37,117 nt of DNA from Lachnospiraceae bacterium. GTDB lineage: Bacteria; Bacillota; Clostridia; Lachnospirales; Lachnospiraceae. The translations under genes and the position numbers were made by a program. Below the pieces are notes generated by a model that was not told the DNA's origin, searched no databases, and was given only the letters and a program-made list of their open reading frames with translations. Location of the stretch: contig JALEIR010000048.1 of NCBI GenBank assembly GCA_022769665.1, positions 1 to 37,117 of the forward strand, in the 5' to 3' direction. Position 1 is the first letter of the stretch. Each line of letters begins with the position of its first letter. This document shows positions 7,750 through 16,377 of the stretch, in pieces.

Positions 7750-9131
7750 GATATTGTAATGACCATGTAGAGGATATTCAGATTGCGTACATCGGAGGCG
7801 GTTCCAGGGGCTGGGCCTGGACCTTTATGACGGATCTTGCCATGGAGAAAGCAATTTCGGGGACTATTCGGCTGTATGATATTGACAGGGAAGCAGCCCG
7901 GGCAAATGAAATCATCGGAAACCGCTTAAAGGAAAGAGAGGATGTTCAGGGCAAGTGGGATTACTGTGTTAAGGACAGTCTGGAGGATGCCCTGACAGGA
8001 GCTGATTTTGTGGTGATTTCCATCCTCCCCAAAACCTTTGATGAAATGGAGATAGATGTACATATGCCGGAGAGACTGGGAATTTACCAGTCTGTAGGAG
8101 ATACGGCAGGCCCCGGAGGAATGATGCGTGCATTGCGTACCTTGCCCATGTTCGTTGAGTTTGCGGAGGCAATCAGGAAATACTGTCCCAATGCCTGGGT
8201 GATTAATTACACCAATCCTATGTCCCTCTGTGTAAAGACTTTGTATGAAGTGTTCCCTCAGATTAAGGCATTCGGTTGCTGCCATGAGGTTTTCGGTACC
8301 CAGAAAGTTTTGGCGGGAATTGCAGAGAAAGAGCTGGGAATCGGGAAAATCGAGCGTCATGATATCCATGTGAATGTATTGGGTATTAACCATTTTACTT
8401 GGTTTGACTATGCAAGCTACAAGGGAATCGATTTGTTTCCGGTATACCGGCATTATATCGATAACCACTTTGAAGAAGGTTTTGAAGAAAATGATAACAA
8501 CTGGATGAATTCTACTTTTAACTGCGCACACAGAGTGAAGATGGATTTGTTTCGAAGATACGGACTGATAGCTGCAGCGGGAGACAGACACCTGGCGGAG
8601 TTTATGCCCGGAGGAGAATATCTGAAGAATCCTGAGACCGTAAAGAGCTGGAAATTCGGCTTGACTACGGTAGCCTGGAGAAAGGAAGACTTAAAGAAGC
8701 GTCTGGAGCGTTCCAAACGACTTGTTTCCGGTGAAGAACAGATTGAATTGAAACCTACCGGAGAGGAAGGAATTCTTCTGATGAAAGCCTTGTGCGGACT
8801 GGAAAGAGTAGTCAGCAATGTAAATATTCCCAACAGGGGATGTCAGATAGCAAATCTGCCGGAAAGTGCTGTGGTAGAAACCAATGCGGTATTTGAGAGA
8901 GACGCCATTCGTCCTGTCCTGGCGGGAAGCGTTCCGGAACCGATCAGACAGCTTATCATGCCTCATATCACCAATCATGAGAGAATCATGAAGGTTGTGA
9001 TGGGTGGAAACAAAGATGTAGACCTTGTTGTGGAAGCCTTTTTGAACGATCCGCTTGTGAAGGGAAGAGCTTCGGAGGAAGATGTGCGGAAGCTGGTTAA
9101 GGATATGATGAAGGCTACGTTGGAAGCGTAG
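7746..9131 (+). CDS. GH4 glycosidase, LplD-like (probable alpha-galacturonidase)
   Basis: 461 residues. An N-terminal Rossmann fold starts with IAYIGGGSRGWAWTFMTDLA and an acidic strand end (IRLYDIDREAA), the NAD-binding signature of GH4. This family works by an unusual redox-elimination mechanism using NAD+ and a divalent metal. Metal and catalytic residues fit NYTNPMSLC and FGCCHEVFG, followed by NHFTWFDY. The text is closest to the LplD/alpha-galacturonidase branch, and less like 6-phospho-alpha-glucosidases. The gene overlaps the previous stop by 4 bases and ends the cassette. A uronic-acid-specific enzyme beside GH43 would suit pectin or glucuronoxylan breakdown, but the substrate is inferred. 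Confidence 0.87.
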   Translation: MRYCNDHVEDIQIAYIGGGSRGWAWTFMTDLAMEKAISGTIRLYDIDREAARANEIIGNRLKEREDVQGKWDYCVKDSLEDALTGADFVVISILPKTFDEMEIDVHMPERLGIYQSVGDTAGPGGMMRALRTLPMFVEFAEAIRKYCPNAWVINYTNPMSLCVKTLYEVFPQIKAFGCCHEVFGTQKVLAGIAEKELGIGKIERHDIHVNVLGINHFTWFDYASYKGIDLFPVYRHYIDNHFEEGFEENDNNWMNSTFNCAHRVKMDLFRRYGLIAAAGDRHLAEFMPGGEYLKNPETVKSWKFGLTTVAWRKEDLKKRLERSKRLVSGEEQIELKPTGEEGILLMKALCGLERVVSNVNIPNRGCQIANLPESAVVETNAVFERDAIRPVLAGSVPEPIRQLIMPHITNHERIMKVVMGGNKDVDLVVEAFLNDPLVKGRASEEDVRKLVKDMMKATLEA

Positions 9132-9223
9132 GAGCGTGTCTGTTCCTGTCGCGGTAAGTAGGAATAATGCGATGAAAAACTCTGTAAAAGCATGCATCTT
9201 TATTTTATAATGGTAATATACAA

Positions 9224-9262
9224 AAGCCGAATTCGCCAAGTTGCGTTTTCGGCTTATTCTTT
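9224..9262 (+). terminator. Intrinsic terminator of the GH43-MGH1-GH4 unit
   Basis: AAGCCGAA (9224-9231) pairs with TTCGGCTT (9248-9255); the stem continues past a T.T mismatch pair with CGC (9234-9236) and GCG (9243-9245). A T-rich tail follows. It lies about 90 bases after the GH4 stop and just before the ribosome site of the next gene. Confidence 0.75.
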
Positions 9263-9280
9263 AATAAGAGGTGTATGAGA

Positions 9281-10066
9281 ATGAGCATTTTTGCGGAGTA
9301 CAAAGTGACAGCGGGGTGTATGTTTGCTTGTATTGTGTTAAGCATTTTTGTCAGGGTTTTTCTTGGTGCGCTTTACAGTCATATGATAAAAGAAACGGAC
9401 AATATGGCAACGACGAATAATAAACTGCTGAAACAGTGTAAAATCAAGTTCTCCAATTGTTATGAGATGAATGATGGCATTTCGAACATTCCCGTTTTTG
9501 TGGACAAGTTTATCAATCGACTTTCATTGGGCATTTTCTCTTTTGAAATGCTGTATCATCTTTCGGGGCAACTAATGCTTTTGTCTGTGCTGCTGTCGGG
9601 AATCGGCATCTGCAGAAGTATTATGGACGGGCACACGCTGGGAGCCATTCTTCCGTTTTATATTATCAGCTTTGCGGGGTTATACCTGTATTTTTCTGTG
9701 TCCACAGTTGTAGATATCGGCGGGAAAAAGAAAGCGCTTCGGATTCATTTGGTTGATTATCTTGAAAATCATCTTTCTCCCCGAATGCATGTGACAAGGC
9801 AGGATATGGAGCGTCTGTACGGAAATGAAGGATATGATTCGGAAAGAGGGGCTTTCAGAAGCAGTCGTAAACGTTCCGGCGCAACAGGCAGCAGGGAGCC
9901 GGAAAACAAAAAAGCGAGAAAAACTGTGGAACTGATGCCTATTGGGAACAGAAGCATTGAACCGGAGAAGTATGATGAGGAAAGCAAGGATATGATACCG
10001 GAAAATATATCTTCCGTTACAGCGGAGGAGTTGGAGGCGTTGCTGAAGGAAATTTTAACCGGCTGA
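9281..10066 (+). CDS. Membrane protein of unknown function
   Basis: 261 residues from the preferred start; no family recognised. There are about three membrane segments: near residues 10-32 (VTAGCMFACIVLSIFVRVFLGAL is the core), 90-110 (SGQLMLLSVLLSGIGIC) and 118-140. The loop between the first two holds a CKIKFSNCYEMNDG stretch with two Cys. The last 110 residues are charged and low in complexity (KKRSGATGSREPENKKARK is typical of it), probably cytoplasmic and partly disordered, ending in an acidic helix EELEALLKEIL. The start at 9281 is chosen because AAGAGGTG is nine bases upstream; the ATG at 9275 lies too close to it. It stands alone between a terminator and pgi. Confidence 0.75.
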   Translation: MSIFAEYKVTAGCMFACIVLSIFVRVFLGALYSHMIKETDNMATTNNKLLKQCKIKFSNCYEMNDGISNIPVFVDKFINRLSLGIFSFEMLYHLSGQLMLLSVLLSGIGICRSIMDGHTLGAILPFYIISFAGLYLYFSVSTVVDIGGKKKALRIHLVDYLENHLSPRMHVTRQDMERLYGNEGYDSERGAFRSSRKRSGATGSREPENKKARKTVELMPIGNRSIEPEKYDEESKDMIPENISSVTAEELEALLKEILTG

Positions 10067-10087
10067 ACATATTGTTAAAAGATTATC

Positions 10088-10116
10088 TTGAATTTGCCAT
10101 ACATCTTTGCTAAACT
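10088..10116 (+). promoter_or_regulatory. Predicted pgi promoter
   Basis: TTGAAT (10088-10093), a 17-base spacer and TAAACT (10111-10116), each 4/6 to the sigma-A consensus. The predicted leader of about 65 bases contains an inverted repeat TTCTGCG (10140-10146) / CGCAGAA (10168-10174) ending three bases before the AAGGAG ribosome site. Confidence 0.4.
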
Positions 10117-10189
10117 TAGGTCAGACATTGAACAGGCATTTCTGCGGTGCGTGTGTCATGTATAAGACGCAGAAGTAAGGAGCATAGTG

Positions 10190-11542
10190 ATGAGCAAACA
10201 AGTTACATTTGATTATTCCAAGACCGGTTCCTTTATTTCTCAGGAAGAAATCGGCTATATGAAAAAGCTGGCGCTGGATGCCAAGGAAGTACTGGTTTCC
10301 AGAACCGGTGCCGGAAATGACTTTTTGGGATGGATTGACCTTCCCGTTGACTATGACAAGGAGGAGTTTGCCAGAATCAAAGCGGCAGCAAAGAAGATTC
10401 AGAGCGATTCCGAGGTGCTTTTGGTAATCGGTATCGGCGGTTCCTATCTGGGAGCAAGAGCGGCCATCGAGTTTCTGGGACACAGCTTCTACAATGTGCT
10501 GGGTAAGGACAAGAGAAAAACTCCTGAAATCTATTTCTGCGGTAACTCCATCAGTTCCACCTATTTAAAGCACTTGATGGATGTTGTGGGAGACAGAGAT
10601 TTCTCTATCAACATGATTTCCAAGTCCGGCACAACAACCGAGCCGGCAATTGCATTCCGTGTATTCAAGGAAATCCTGGAGAAGAAGTACGGCAAGGAAG
10701 GTGCAGCCAAGAGAATTTACGCAACCACCGACAAGGCGAAGGGAAGTCTGAAGAATCTTGCCAACGAGGAAGGTTATGAGACCTTTGTAGTGCCTGATGA
10801 CGTGGGAGGACGTTTCTCCGTACTGACCGCAGTAGGATTGCTGCCCATTGCAGTCAGCGGTGCGGATATCGACAAGCTGATGGAAGGTGCTGCAAGCGGA
10901 CGTAAGCGTGCTCTGGAGAATGATTTTGAAAACAACGATGCGTTACAGTATGCCGCATTGAGAAATATTCTGCTCCGCAAGGGTAAGAGCGTGGAAATTC
11001 TGGCGAACTATGAGCCTGCGGTTCACTATGTCAGCGAGTGGTGGAAGCAGCTCTTCGGTGAGAGCGAAGGAAAGGATCAGAAGGGTTTGTTCCCCGCAAG
11101 TGTTGACCTTACCACAGATTTGCACTCCATGGGACAGTTCATTCAGGACGGTTCCAGAATTATGTTTGAAACGGTTATCAATGTGGAGACCTCCAGAGAG
11201 GAACTGATTATCGGAGAGGAGCCTGTAGATCTTGACGGTCTGAACTATCTGGCAGGCAAGAGTGTTGATTTTGTTAACAAGAGTGCTATGAACGGAACCA
11301 TTCTGGCGCATACCGACGGACAAGTGCCTAACTTTATGGTTAATGTTCCCGAAGTGAATGAGTTTTACCTTGGCGAGCTGTTCTATTTCTTCGAGTTTGC
11401 GTGCGGTGTCAGCGGATATTTGCTTGGTGTAAATCCTTTTAACCAGCCCGGCGTTGAGAGCTACAAGAAGAACATGTTTGCACTGCTTGGTAAGCCCGGT
11501 TATGAGGCCCAGAGAGAGGCACTGCTGGCAAGATTGAACTAA
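10190..11542 (+). CDS. pgi: Glucose-6-phosphate isomerase
   Basis: 450 residues, the compact Firmicutes form. It interconverts glucose-6-phosphate and fructose-6-phosphate in glycolysis and gluconeogenesis, in the cytoplasm. Two SIS domains are visible: [18 protein letters not shown] at about residue 80, and [18 protein letters not shown] at about 145 (phosphate-binding). The active-site Glu lies in the [12 protein letters not shown] region at about 290, and the tail carries the conserved [17 protein letters not shown]. The ATG at 10190 is preferred because AAGGAG lies seven bases upstream; a GTG three bases earlier is possible. It is a single-gene unit with its own terminator. Confidence 0.97.
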   Translation: MSKQVTFDYSKTGSFISQEEIGYMKKLALDAKEVLVSRTGAGNDFLGWIDLPVDYDKEEFARIKAAAKKIQSDSEVLLVIGIGGSYLGARAAIEFLGHSFYNVLGKDKRKTPEIYFCGNSISSTYLKHLMDVVGDRDFSINMISKSGTTTEPAIAFRVFKEILEKKYGKEGAAKRIYATTDKAKGSLKNLANEEGYETFVVPDDVGGRFSVLTAVGLLPIAVSGADIDKLMEGAASGRKRALENDFENNDALQYAALRNILLRKGKSVEILANYEPAVHYVSEWWKQLFGESEGKDQKGLFPASVDLTTDLHSMGQFIQDGSRIMFETVINVETSREELIIGEEPVDLDGLNYLAGKSVDFVNKSAMNGTILAHTDGQVPNFMVNVPEVNEFYLGELFYFFEFACGVSGYLLGVNPFNQPGVESYKKNMFALLGKPGYEAQREALLARLN

Positions 11543-11562
11543 TACTTTATTGTGAATTACAG

Positions 11563-11596
11563 AAAGGTCTGTGGAAAGGCTCCGCAGACCTTTTTT
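11563..11596 (+). terminator. Intrinsic terminator of pgi
   Basis: GGTCTGTGGA (11566-11575) pairs with TCCGCAGACC (11581-11590) with one G.T wobble, followed by six T. It lies 20 bases after the pgi stop. Confidence 0.92.
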
Positions 11597-11616
11597 AGAT
11601 GATGGAAAGGGAAAGC

Positions 11617-12579
11617 ATGAAAATTGTTATTTTGGAGAGAAACAGCGTAGGTACCGATGTGTCTGTGGACTGCATCGGTGATTTCGGTGAGGTTACGGCA
11701 TACTACAATACGGTGACGGTGGAGGAAGTCAGGGAGAGGGTGAAGGATGCGGATATTGTGATTGCAAATAAATCGCCCCTGAATGAGGAGACCCTAAAGG
11801 ATGCGCCGAATGTTAAGCTGATTTGCGAATTTGCTACCGGTTTTGATAACTGCGATTTGGTGTACTGTAAATCCAGAGGTATTAAGGTGACAAACGTGGT
11901 GGATTACTGTACGGCAATGGTGGCCCAGCATACCTTTGCCATGGCTCTTGCCCTGAGTGAAAAGCTTCCTCATTATGACAACTATGTCAAGTCCGGAGAA
12001 TACAGCGCACAGGATCGTTTTTCCAACTTTGACATTCCCTTTTTGGAGCTGGAGGGAAAAACCTGGGGTATCGTCGGTATGGGCAACATTGGCAGACGGG
12101 TGGCAAAGATTGCCACAGCCTTTGGATGTAAGGTAATCTTTTATTCCGTTACGGGAAAGAGTACCTGTCAGGATTATCCGCAGGTGGATTTTGATACACT
12201 GCTGGCGGAGAGCGATTTCCTGTCGCTGCATTGTCCTCTCAGTGACTTGACAAGAAATCTGATTGATGAAAAGGCGCTAAAGAAGATGAAGAAGAGTGCC
12301 GTTTTGATTAATGTTGCAAGAGGCAAGGTAGTGGACAATGCCGCATTGTATGAGGCGTTGGTCAACGGGGAGATTGCGGCAGCAGGGCTGGATGTGGTGG
12401 AGAACGAGCCTTTGGAGCAATCAAATCCTTTGAGTAAGCTGAAGGACAGCAACAAGTTGATTATTACGCCGCACCTTGCATGGGCCAGCGTGGAGGCCAG
12501 AACCCGCTGCGTTCAGGAAGCCCATGAAAATATTGCAGCATTCCTCCGAGGGGAATGCAGGAACGTGGTGAACCCTTAA
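11617..12579 (+). CDS. D-2-hydroxyacid dehydrogenase (glycerate dehydrogenase-like)
   Basis: 320 residues. An NAD-dependent dehydrogenase that reduces 2-keto acids to D-2-hydroxy acids, probably cytoplasmic. The central Rossmann motif is TWGIVGMGNIGRRVAKIA. The catalytic Arg is in NVARGKVVDNAALYEAL, the Glu in GLDVVENEPLE and the His in IITPHLAWASVEARTR. The TPHxAWAS ending is typical of the hydroxypyruvate reductase/glycerate dehydrogenase branch; substrate is inferred only. The ATG at 11617 has a GGAAAGG site 6 bases upstream. It starts only 20 bases after the pgi terminator; no convincing promoter of its own was found, so read-through from pgi is possible. Confidence 0.9.
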   Translation: MKIVILERNSVGTDVSVDCIGDFGEVTAYYNTVTVEEVRERVKDADIVIANKSPLNEETLKDAPNVKLICEFATGFDNCDLVYCKSRGIKVTNVVDYCTAMVAQHTFAMALALSEKLPHYDNYVKSGEYSAQDRFSNFDIPFLELEGKTWGIVGMGNIGRRVAKIATAFGCKVIFYSVTGKSTCQDYPQVDFDTLLAESDFLSLHCPLSDLTRNLIDEKALKKMKKSAVLINVARGKVVDNAALYEALVNGEIAAAGLDVVENEPLEQSNPLSKLKDSNKLIITPHLAWASVEARTRCVQEAHENIAAFLRGECRNVVNP

Positions 12580-12612
12580 GAAAGACTTCATTTTTTCTTA
12601 AACTCCGCAACC

Positions 12613-12641
12613 TTGACAAGCTCCCGGTTTCATAGTAGAGT
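12613..12641 (+). promoter_or_regulatory. Predicted promoter of the GtrA gene
   Basis: A perfect -35 TTGACA (12613-12618), 17-base spacer and -10 TAGAGT (12636-12641). It leaves a leader of about 95 bases before the GtrA start, in which no clear structure was found. Confidence 0.5.
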
Positions 12642-12741
12642 TACAGCGTGACAGTCATCGGGTGTTCGTTCCGGCTTTTCGCGGTTACGGGATGTTCGGA
12701 AACAGACATGAGATGTTAATGCAGAGGAATGGAGAATATCA

Positions 12742-13173
12742 ATGATAGACAAGATAAAGGAGCTCTGGAAAAAATACGAGGAAATTATTTCCTATCTGAT
12801 TGTGGGCGGAATGACCACGGTTGTTTCATGGGCGGCAATGTTTTTGGTAAACTGGATTGCATTCGGTAATCCGCTGTATCCTACTTCTTTTCAGAATATT
12901 GTATTGAGTGTGGTCAACTGGACCGCAGGTGTCATTTTCGCCTATTTTACTAACCGCAGATTTGTATTTAAAAGTCATGCGTCCATGTTGCAGGAGATTC
13001 CAAAGTTTGTGCTCTCCAGAGTTTTTACGCTGGTGCTTGACTTGGTAATCAGACAGATTTTCGGACTGATGGGTATCAATGTATATGTGACGACAGTCGT
13101 TTCTGCCGTGCTGGTCATCATCGGAAACTATATTTTCAGCAAGCTGTTTGTGTTCAATAAAAAGAAAAATTAA
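12742..13173 (+). CDS. GtrA family membrane protein
   Basis: 143 residues with four membrane segments: about 15-38 (ISYLIVGGMTTVVSWAAMFL), 50-72, 88-106 and 112-135. The text YLIVGGMTTVVSW and the FTNRRFVFKS loop after the second segment are GtrA signatures. GtrA proteins are thought to flip polyprenyl-linked sugars across the membrane for modification of surface polymers, usually next to a GT2 glycosyltransferase, which is absent here. GGAG precedes the ATG by eight bases. The stop overlaps that of the convergent mtnN gene. Confidence 0.88.
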   Translation: MIDKIKELWKKYEEIISYLIVGGMTTVVSWAAMFLVNWIAFGNPLYPTSFQNIVLSVVNWTAGVIFAYFTNRRFVFKSHASMLQEIPKFVLSRVFTLVLDLVIRQIFGLMGINVYVTTVVSAVLVIIGNYIFSKLFVFNKKKN

Positions 13174-13868
13174 ATATTTTTTACCAGCTCCCTCACCAGT
13201 GCGGCGGAGTGCTTTGCAGCAGCGGCCTCAAAGGTGGGGTAGTCCATCTCTGCGCTGTTGTCCGCTTTATCGGAGATGGCACGGATGATGACAAAAGGAA
13301 CGTGGTTCAGATATGCGCCGTGAGCGATAGAAGCACCTTCCATCTCAGCACAGTCCCCCTGAAATTCCCGAATCAGCTTATCCTTGATTTCATTTCCCGA
13401 AATAAACTGGTCGCCGCTGACTACACGTCCCGGAATGGCGTTGATGTCGGGGTTTACCTTTCTGCAGGCTTCCAGAGCAAGGGTAACCAAGCGTTCATCT
13501 GCCGGAAACTCTCTCAGACCCAGCTGCGGAACTTCCCCCAATTTGTATCCGAAGATTGTTACGTCAACATCATGATGCAAGGCATCTTTGGAAACCAGAA
13601 TGTCTCCGATGTCCAGTTTGGCATTGAGAGAGCCTGCTACGCCTGTGTTGATGATATGTGTTACCCGGAAAAGGTCAACCAGTATCTGTGTACAGAGAGC
13701 GGCATTCACTTTGCCGACACCACTGCGGACGATTACTACGTCAGCACCGTTTAGGGTTCCCTCGTAAAAATCCATATTCGCTTTTTTCTCAATATTGGAG
13801 ACAGCCATTTCAGCCTTTAATGTCTCGACTTCAAGCTCCATTGCGCCGATAATTCCGATTTTTTTCAT
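13170..13868 (-). CDS. mtnN: 5'-methylthioadenosine/S-adenosylhomocysteine nucleosidase
   Basis: 232 residues, standard for the family. It cleaves adenine from methylthioadenosine and S-adenosylhomocysteine, giving S-ribosylhomocysteine, the LuxS substrate. The start MKKIGIIGAMELEVETLKAE carries the catalytic Glu of the GAMxxE motif. VVSGDQFISG, CAEMEGASIAHGAY (ribose-binding Met-Glu) and ISDKADNSAEMDY (catalytic Asp) follow in order. It lies 80 bases downstream of luxS on the same strand, so the two consecutive steps of the activated methyl cycle are probably co-expressed. Confidence 0.96.
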   Translation of the reverse strand: MKKIGIIGAMELEVETLKAEMAVSNIEKKANMDFYEGTLNGADVVIVRSGVGKVNAALCTQILVDLFRVTHIINTGVAGSLNAKLDIGDILVSKDALHHDVDVTIFGYKLGEVPQLGLREFPADERLVTLALEACRKVNPDINAIPGRVVSGDQFISGNEIKDKLIREFQGDCAEMEGASIAHGAYLNHVPFVIIRAISDKADNSAEMDYPTFEAAAAKHSAALVRELVKNI

Positions 13869-13948
13869 GTTGAAGCATTACCTTTCTTTGATGTCTTTTG
13901 CAGAAATTTATTTCCGGCAATACAATGTTTATCTGCTGACGGATTGTG

Positions 13949-14428
13949 TTACTGCGGATAAATCAGTCTGCTGTCGTCAATGTGATACAGCACATCGTCT
14001 AAATACCGTTTTGCCAGTAAATTTGCCATTCCCAGGTTCATGTCCAGATAGTTGCCGCAGTCCTTAGGGGATGCTCCCGGTACTTCGTCCTTATAATCCC
14101 GGATAAATTCATACATTTCAATCATCAGCGGAACAATATCCCGGGAAGAATAATCGCCTGCCAAAAGGAGATAAAAACCGGTGCGGCAGCCCATGGGACC
14201 GAAGTAAATGGTTTTATCCTTGAAGACGGGATGATTTCGCAAAAAAGTTGCACCAAGATGCTCGATGGTATGAACTTCCGCAGTATTCATAACCGGCTCC
14301 TCGTTAGGGCTTGTCATGCGTAAATCAAAAGTGGTAATCGTTTCCGAGCCGACGGTATCCTTTCGGGATACATATACACCGGGCTGTAGCTTGATATGAT
14401 CAATTGTGAAACTTGCAATTTTCTCCAT
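13949..14428 (-). CDS. luxS: S-ribosylhomocysteine lyase LuxS
   Basis: 159 residues, full length. It splits S-ribosylhomocysteine into homocysteine and DPD, the precursor of the AI-2 signal. The metal site is complete: His53 and His57 in HTIEH and Cys124 in KDCGNY. The catalytic Cys81 is in GPMGCRTGFY, and Glu56 is the acid-base residue. First gene of the luxS-mtnN pair. No riboswitch or regulatory box was recognised in the short region upstream. Confidence 0.97.
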   Translation of the reverse strand: MEKIASFTIDHIKLQPGVYVSRKDTVGSETITTFDLRMTSPNEEPVMNTAEVHTIEHLGATFLRNHPVFKDKTIYFGPMGCRTGFYLLLAGDYSSRDIVPLMIEMYEFIRDYKDEVPGASPKDCGNYLDMNLGMANLLAKRYLDDVLYHIDDSRLIYPQ

Positions 14429-14452
14429 TAATTTTTCTACCTTTCCCTAATG

Positions 14453-14479
14453 GCCTTTCCCACGCGGGATAGGCTTTTT
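14453..14479 (+). terminator. Terminator-like hairpin between luxS and the EAL gene
   Basis: GCCT-T-TCCC (14453-14461) pairs with GGGA-T-AGGC (14466-14474), loop ACGC, followed by five T on the plus strand. Both flanking genes are on the minus strand, where no T tail follows. It may stop antisense transcription coming from the GtrA side, or merely be a leader hairpin before luxS. Confidence 0.35.
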
Positions 14480-14485
14480 CATTCT

Positions 14486-16159
14486 CTATTTGGACAACCG
14501 GCTTAACCTGCTCTCGTAGACATCTCTGGTAAGAGGCTTGTCAAAGAGGAAGCCCTGTACATAATAACAGTTATTTTCTTTTAAAAGTTTAACCTGATCG
14601 GGCGATTCTACACCTTCAACAATACACTGAATTCCCATTTCCTGTGCCATAGCGATAATGTGTTTCAGCATGACATGATTTTGTTCCGGTGCCTCCGGCT
14701 TTTCTGCCAGAAAGCTTCGGTCAATCTTGAGAATATCCCAGGGTAGTTCGCGCAAAAGATTCAAAGAAGAATACCCTATACCGAAATCATCAATGGCTGT
14801 ACTGATGCCTTGTTTCTGTAAACCGTAAACAATACGTTTCAAGTCCCGGAAGCTCACATCCGTAGTTGTTTCGGTCAGCTCAATTTCTATATACTCATGA
14901 GGCACACTATATTTGTCTATGATATCAAGTATATCCTGCAGCAAATTCATATCGCCGAAATGACATCTGGAGAGATTCACGGAAACCTTGACGACAGGCA
15001 AGCCTTCCTTTAACCATTTTTGAATATCCATACACACATGCTCCAGCATGTAAAAATCCAAGGCACAGATTGCCTTGCTTTGCTCCAGAATGGGAATAAA
15101 ACGCCCGGGCATAATCATTGTTCCGTCGTGGAACCAGCGACACAGCGCTTCGGAGCCAATGATTCTGTTCTTACTGATATCGACTTTGGGCTGATAGTAT
15201 ACCTGAAATTCCTGTTTCCTGATTGCCTCAGGAAACAAATCCTGAATGATTTTTGATTCGGTAACCCGCTGTTTCAGCTGTTCGTCATAGAATACAAAGG
15301 ATTCTTTTGATAAATTTCGAGCTATATTTGAGGCAGCACTGATACAATCCATGATATCTGTGGAAGTTTTGCAGTCCGCCGGAATCATATAGTAACCGGC
15401 AGCAGCCGAAACAACTACCTTTGAACGGGTAGCATCCGGAAGATTAATCTCTATTCCCTTAAAATGATTCATCACGTAATCAAGGTGACTTTTCAAAAAG
15501 AGAGTTACAAAATTATCTCCGCCAACACGACATACAATTTCGTCTTCCGTAAAATCTGCAGCCAGCTGTTGAATAAAGGAAAGCATGATTTCGGTTCCGC
15601 GTTCCCGTCCCAACTGTTGATTGACGGCGGAAAAATTGCTCAGGTTGAAAAAAGCCGCAGCAAAATCGCCGATGCGTCCCTGTGTAATGATTTGTCCCGT
15701 ATGCTTCATAAAATACGTGAGATTGTGTATTTTCAGTTCCTTGTCGTAGAAGGTTAAAAACTCTGCGAGTCGCATCGTACGGATACGGCCGTGAAAGACG
15801 AAAATTGTCTTAACAAGCACGCGGAGCTTCTCCAGTTCTTCATCGCTCCAAGGGTCACAACCGATTTGCGAATATATGGTATAAATTACCACATTACCCA
15901 CACCTGTCATTTCGCGCTGCTGGAAAAATCTGCTCATGTCCGGATCGCCGTTGCGGTACATAATATGGCTGTTTCCGTTGTTTTTTCTCTCTTCCAGCGG
16001 AGTATCGTAAAAATCCAGTTTTGCGAGAGCAATATGAAGAAGTTGGCCCAGCTTGTCCAAGGCAAGCTGAGTATCCGGATGTGTCTCTGAGGGAATAGAT
16101 TCCATACGCAACAGAAAATCATCTATGGCAATTGAATACTCATCATTATTGATTCTCAT
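14486..16159 (-). CDS. GGDEF-EAL protein, probable c-di-GMP phosphodiesterase
   Basis: 557 residues. An N-terminal region of about 150 residues without a recognised motif is followed by a GGDEF-like domain (about 155-300) and an EAL domain (about 310-550). The GGDEF motif reads GGDNF, so cyclase activity is doubtful. The EAL domain keeps its catalytic set: EALCRW, the Asn in VNLSRCHF, the Glu in IELTETT, DDFGIGYSSL, the Lys in LKIDRSF, VEGVES and QGFLFDKP. It therefore probably hydrolyses c-di-GMP to pGpG, with the GGDNF domain perhaps a GTP sensor. No membrane segment is evident. The start at 16159 has AGGAGG nine bases upstream. Confidence 0.92.
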   Translation of the reverse strand: MRINNDEYSIAIDDFLLRMESIPSETHPDTQLALDKLGQLLHIALAKLDFYDTPLEERKNNGNSHIMYRNGDPDMSRFFQQREMTGVGNVVIYTIYSQIGCDPWSDEELEKLRVLVKTIFVFHGRIRTMRLAEFLTFYDKELKIHNLTYFMKHTGQIITQGRIGDFAAAFFNLSNFSAVNQQLGRERGTEIMLSFIQQLAADFTEDEIVCRVGGDNFVTLFLKSHLDYVMNHFKGIEINLPDATRSKVVVSAAAGYYMIPADCKTSTDIMDCISAASNIARNLSKESFVFYDEQLKQRVTESKIIQDLFPEAIRKQEFQVYYQPKVDISKNRIIGSEALCRWFHDGTMIMPGRFIPILEQSKAICALDFYMLEHVCMDIQKWLKEGLPVVKVSVNLSRCHFGDMNLLQDILDIIDKYSVPHEYIEIELTETTTDVSFRDLKRIVYGLQKQGISTAIDDFGIGYSSLNLLRELPWDILKIDRSFLAEKPEAPEQNHVMLKHIIAMAQEMGIQCIVEGVESPDQVKLLKENNCYYVQGFLFDKPLTRDVYESRLSRLSK

Positions 16160-16224
16160 ACGAAAACCCCTCCTTAACACTCTATGTGCTTGAAATGATT
16201 CGCATATACCTTGTAAAAATGCGG

Positions 16225-16252
16225 AATATAAACCGTCTTCATTTAGTTACAA
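16225..16252 (-). promoter_or_regulatory. Predicted promoter of the GGDEF-EAL gene
   Basis: Minus-strand TTGTAA (16247-16252), 16-base spacer and TATATT (16225-16230), 65 bases before the ATG. Confidence 0.4.
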
Positions 16253-16304
16253 AATACTCTAAATATCAGCATTTGTCAAGGTTTGCTGGAATTTGCCACA
16301 TGTC

Positions 16305-16333
16305 TTGTCAGCTGTTTTTTTTTGATGTAAAAT
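16305..16333 (+). promoter_or_regulatory. Predicted promoter of the 78-residue protein gene
   Basis: TTGTCA (16305-16310), a 17-base T-rich spacer and TAAAAT (16328-16333): 5/6 and 5/6 matches to sigma-A with ideal spacing. It is divergent from the EAL-gene promoter. It supports the ATG at 16378, since any start before about 16340 would be upstream of the transcript. Confidence 0.6.
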
Positions 16334-16377
16334 TGAAGAGAAGTATCAGAATACAGATTATTTTGGAGAGAAAAAAT

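Noticed and set aside
9206..9211. TATAAT as a promoter for the unknown membrane protein
   Set aside because: There is no fitting -35 and the transcript would run straight into the terminator at 9224-9262.
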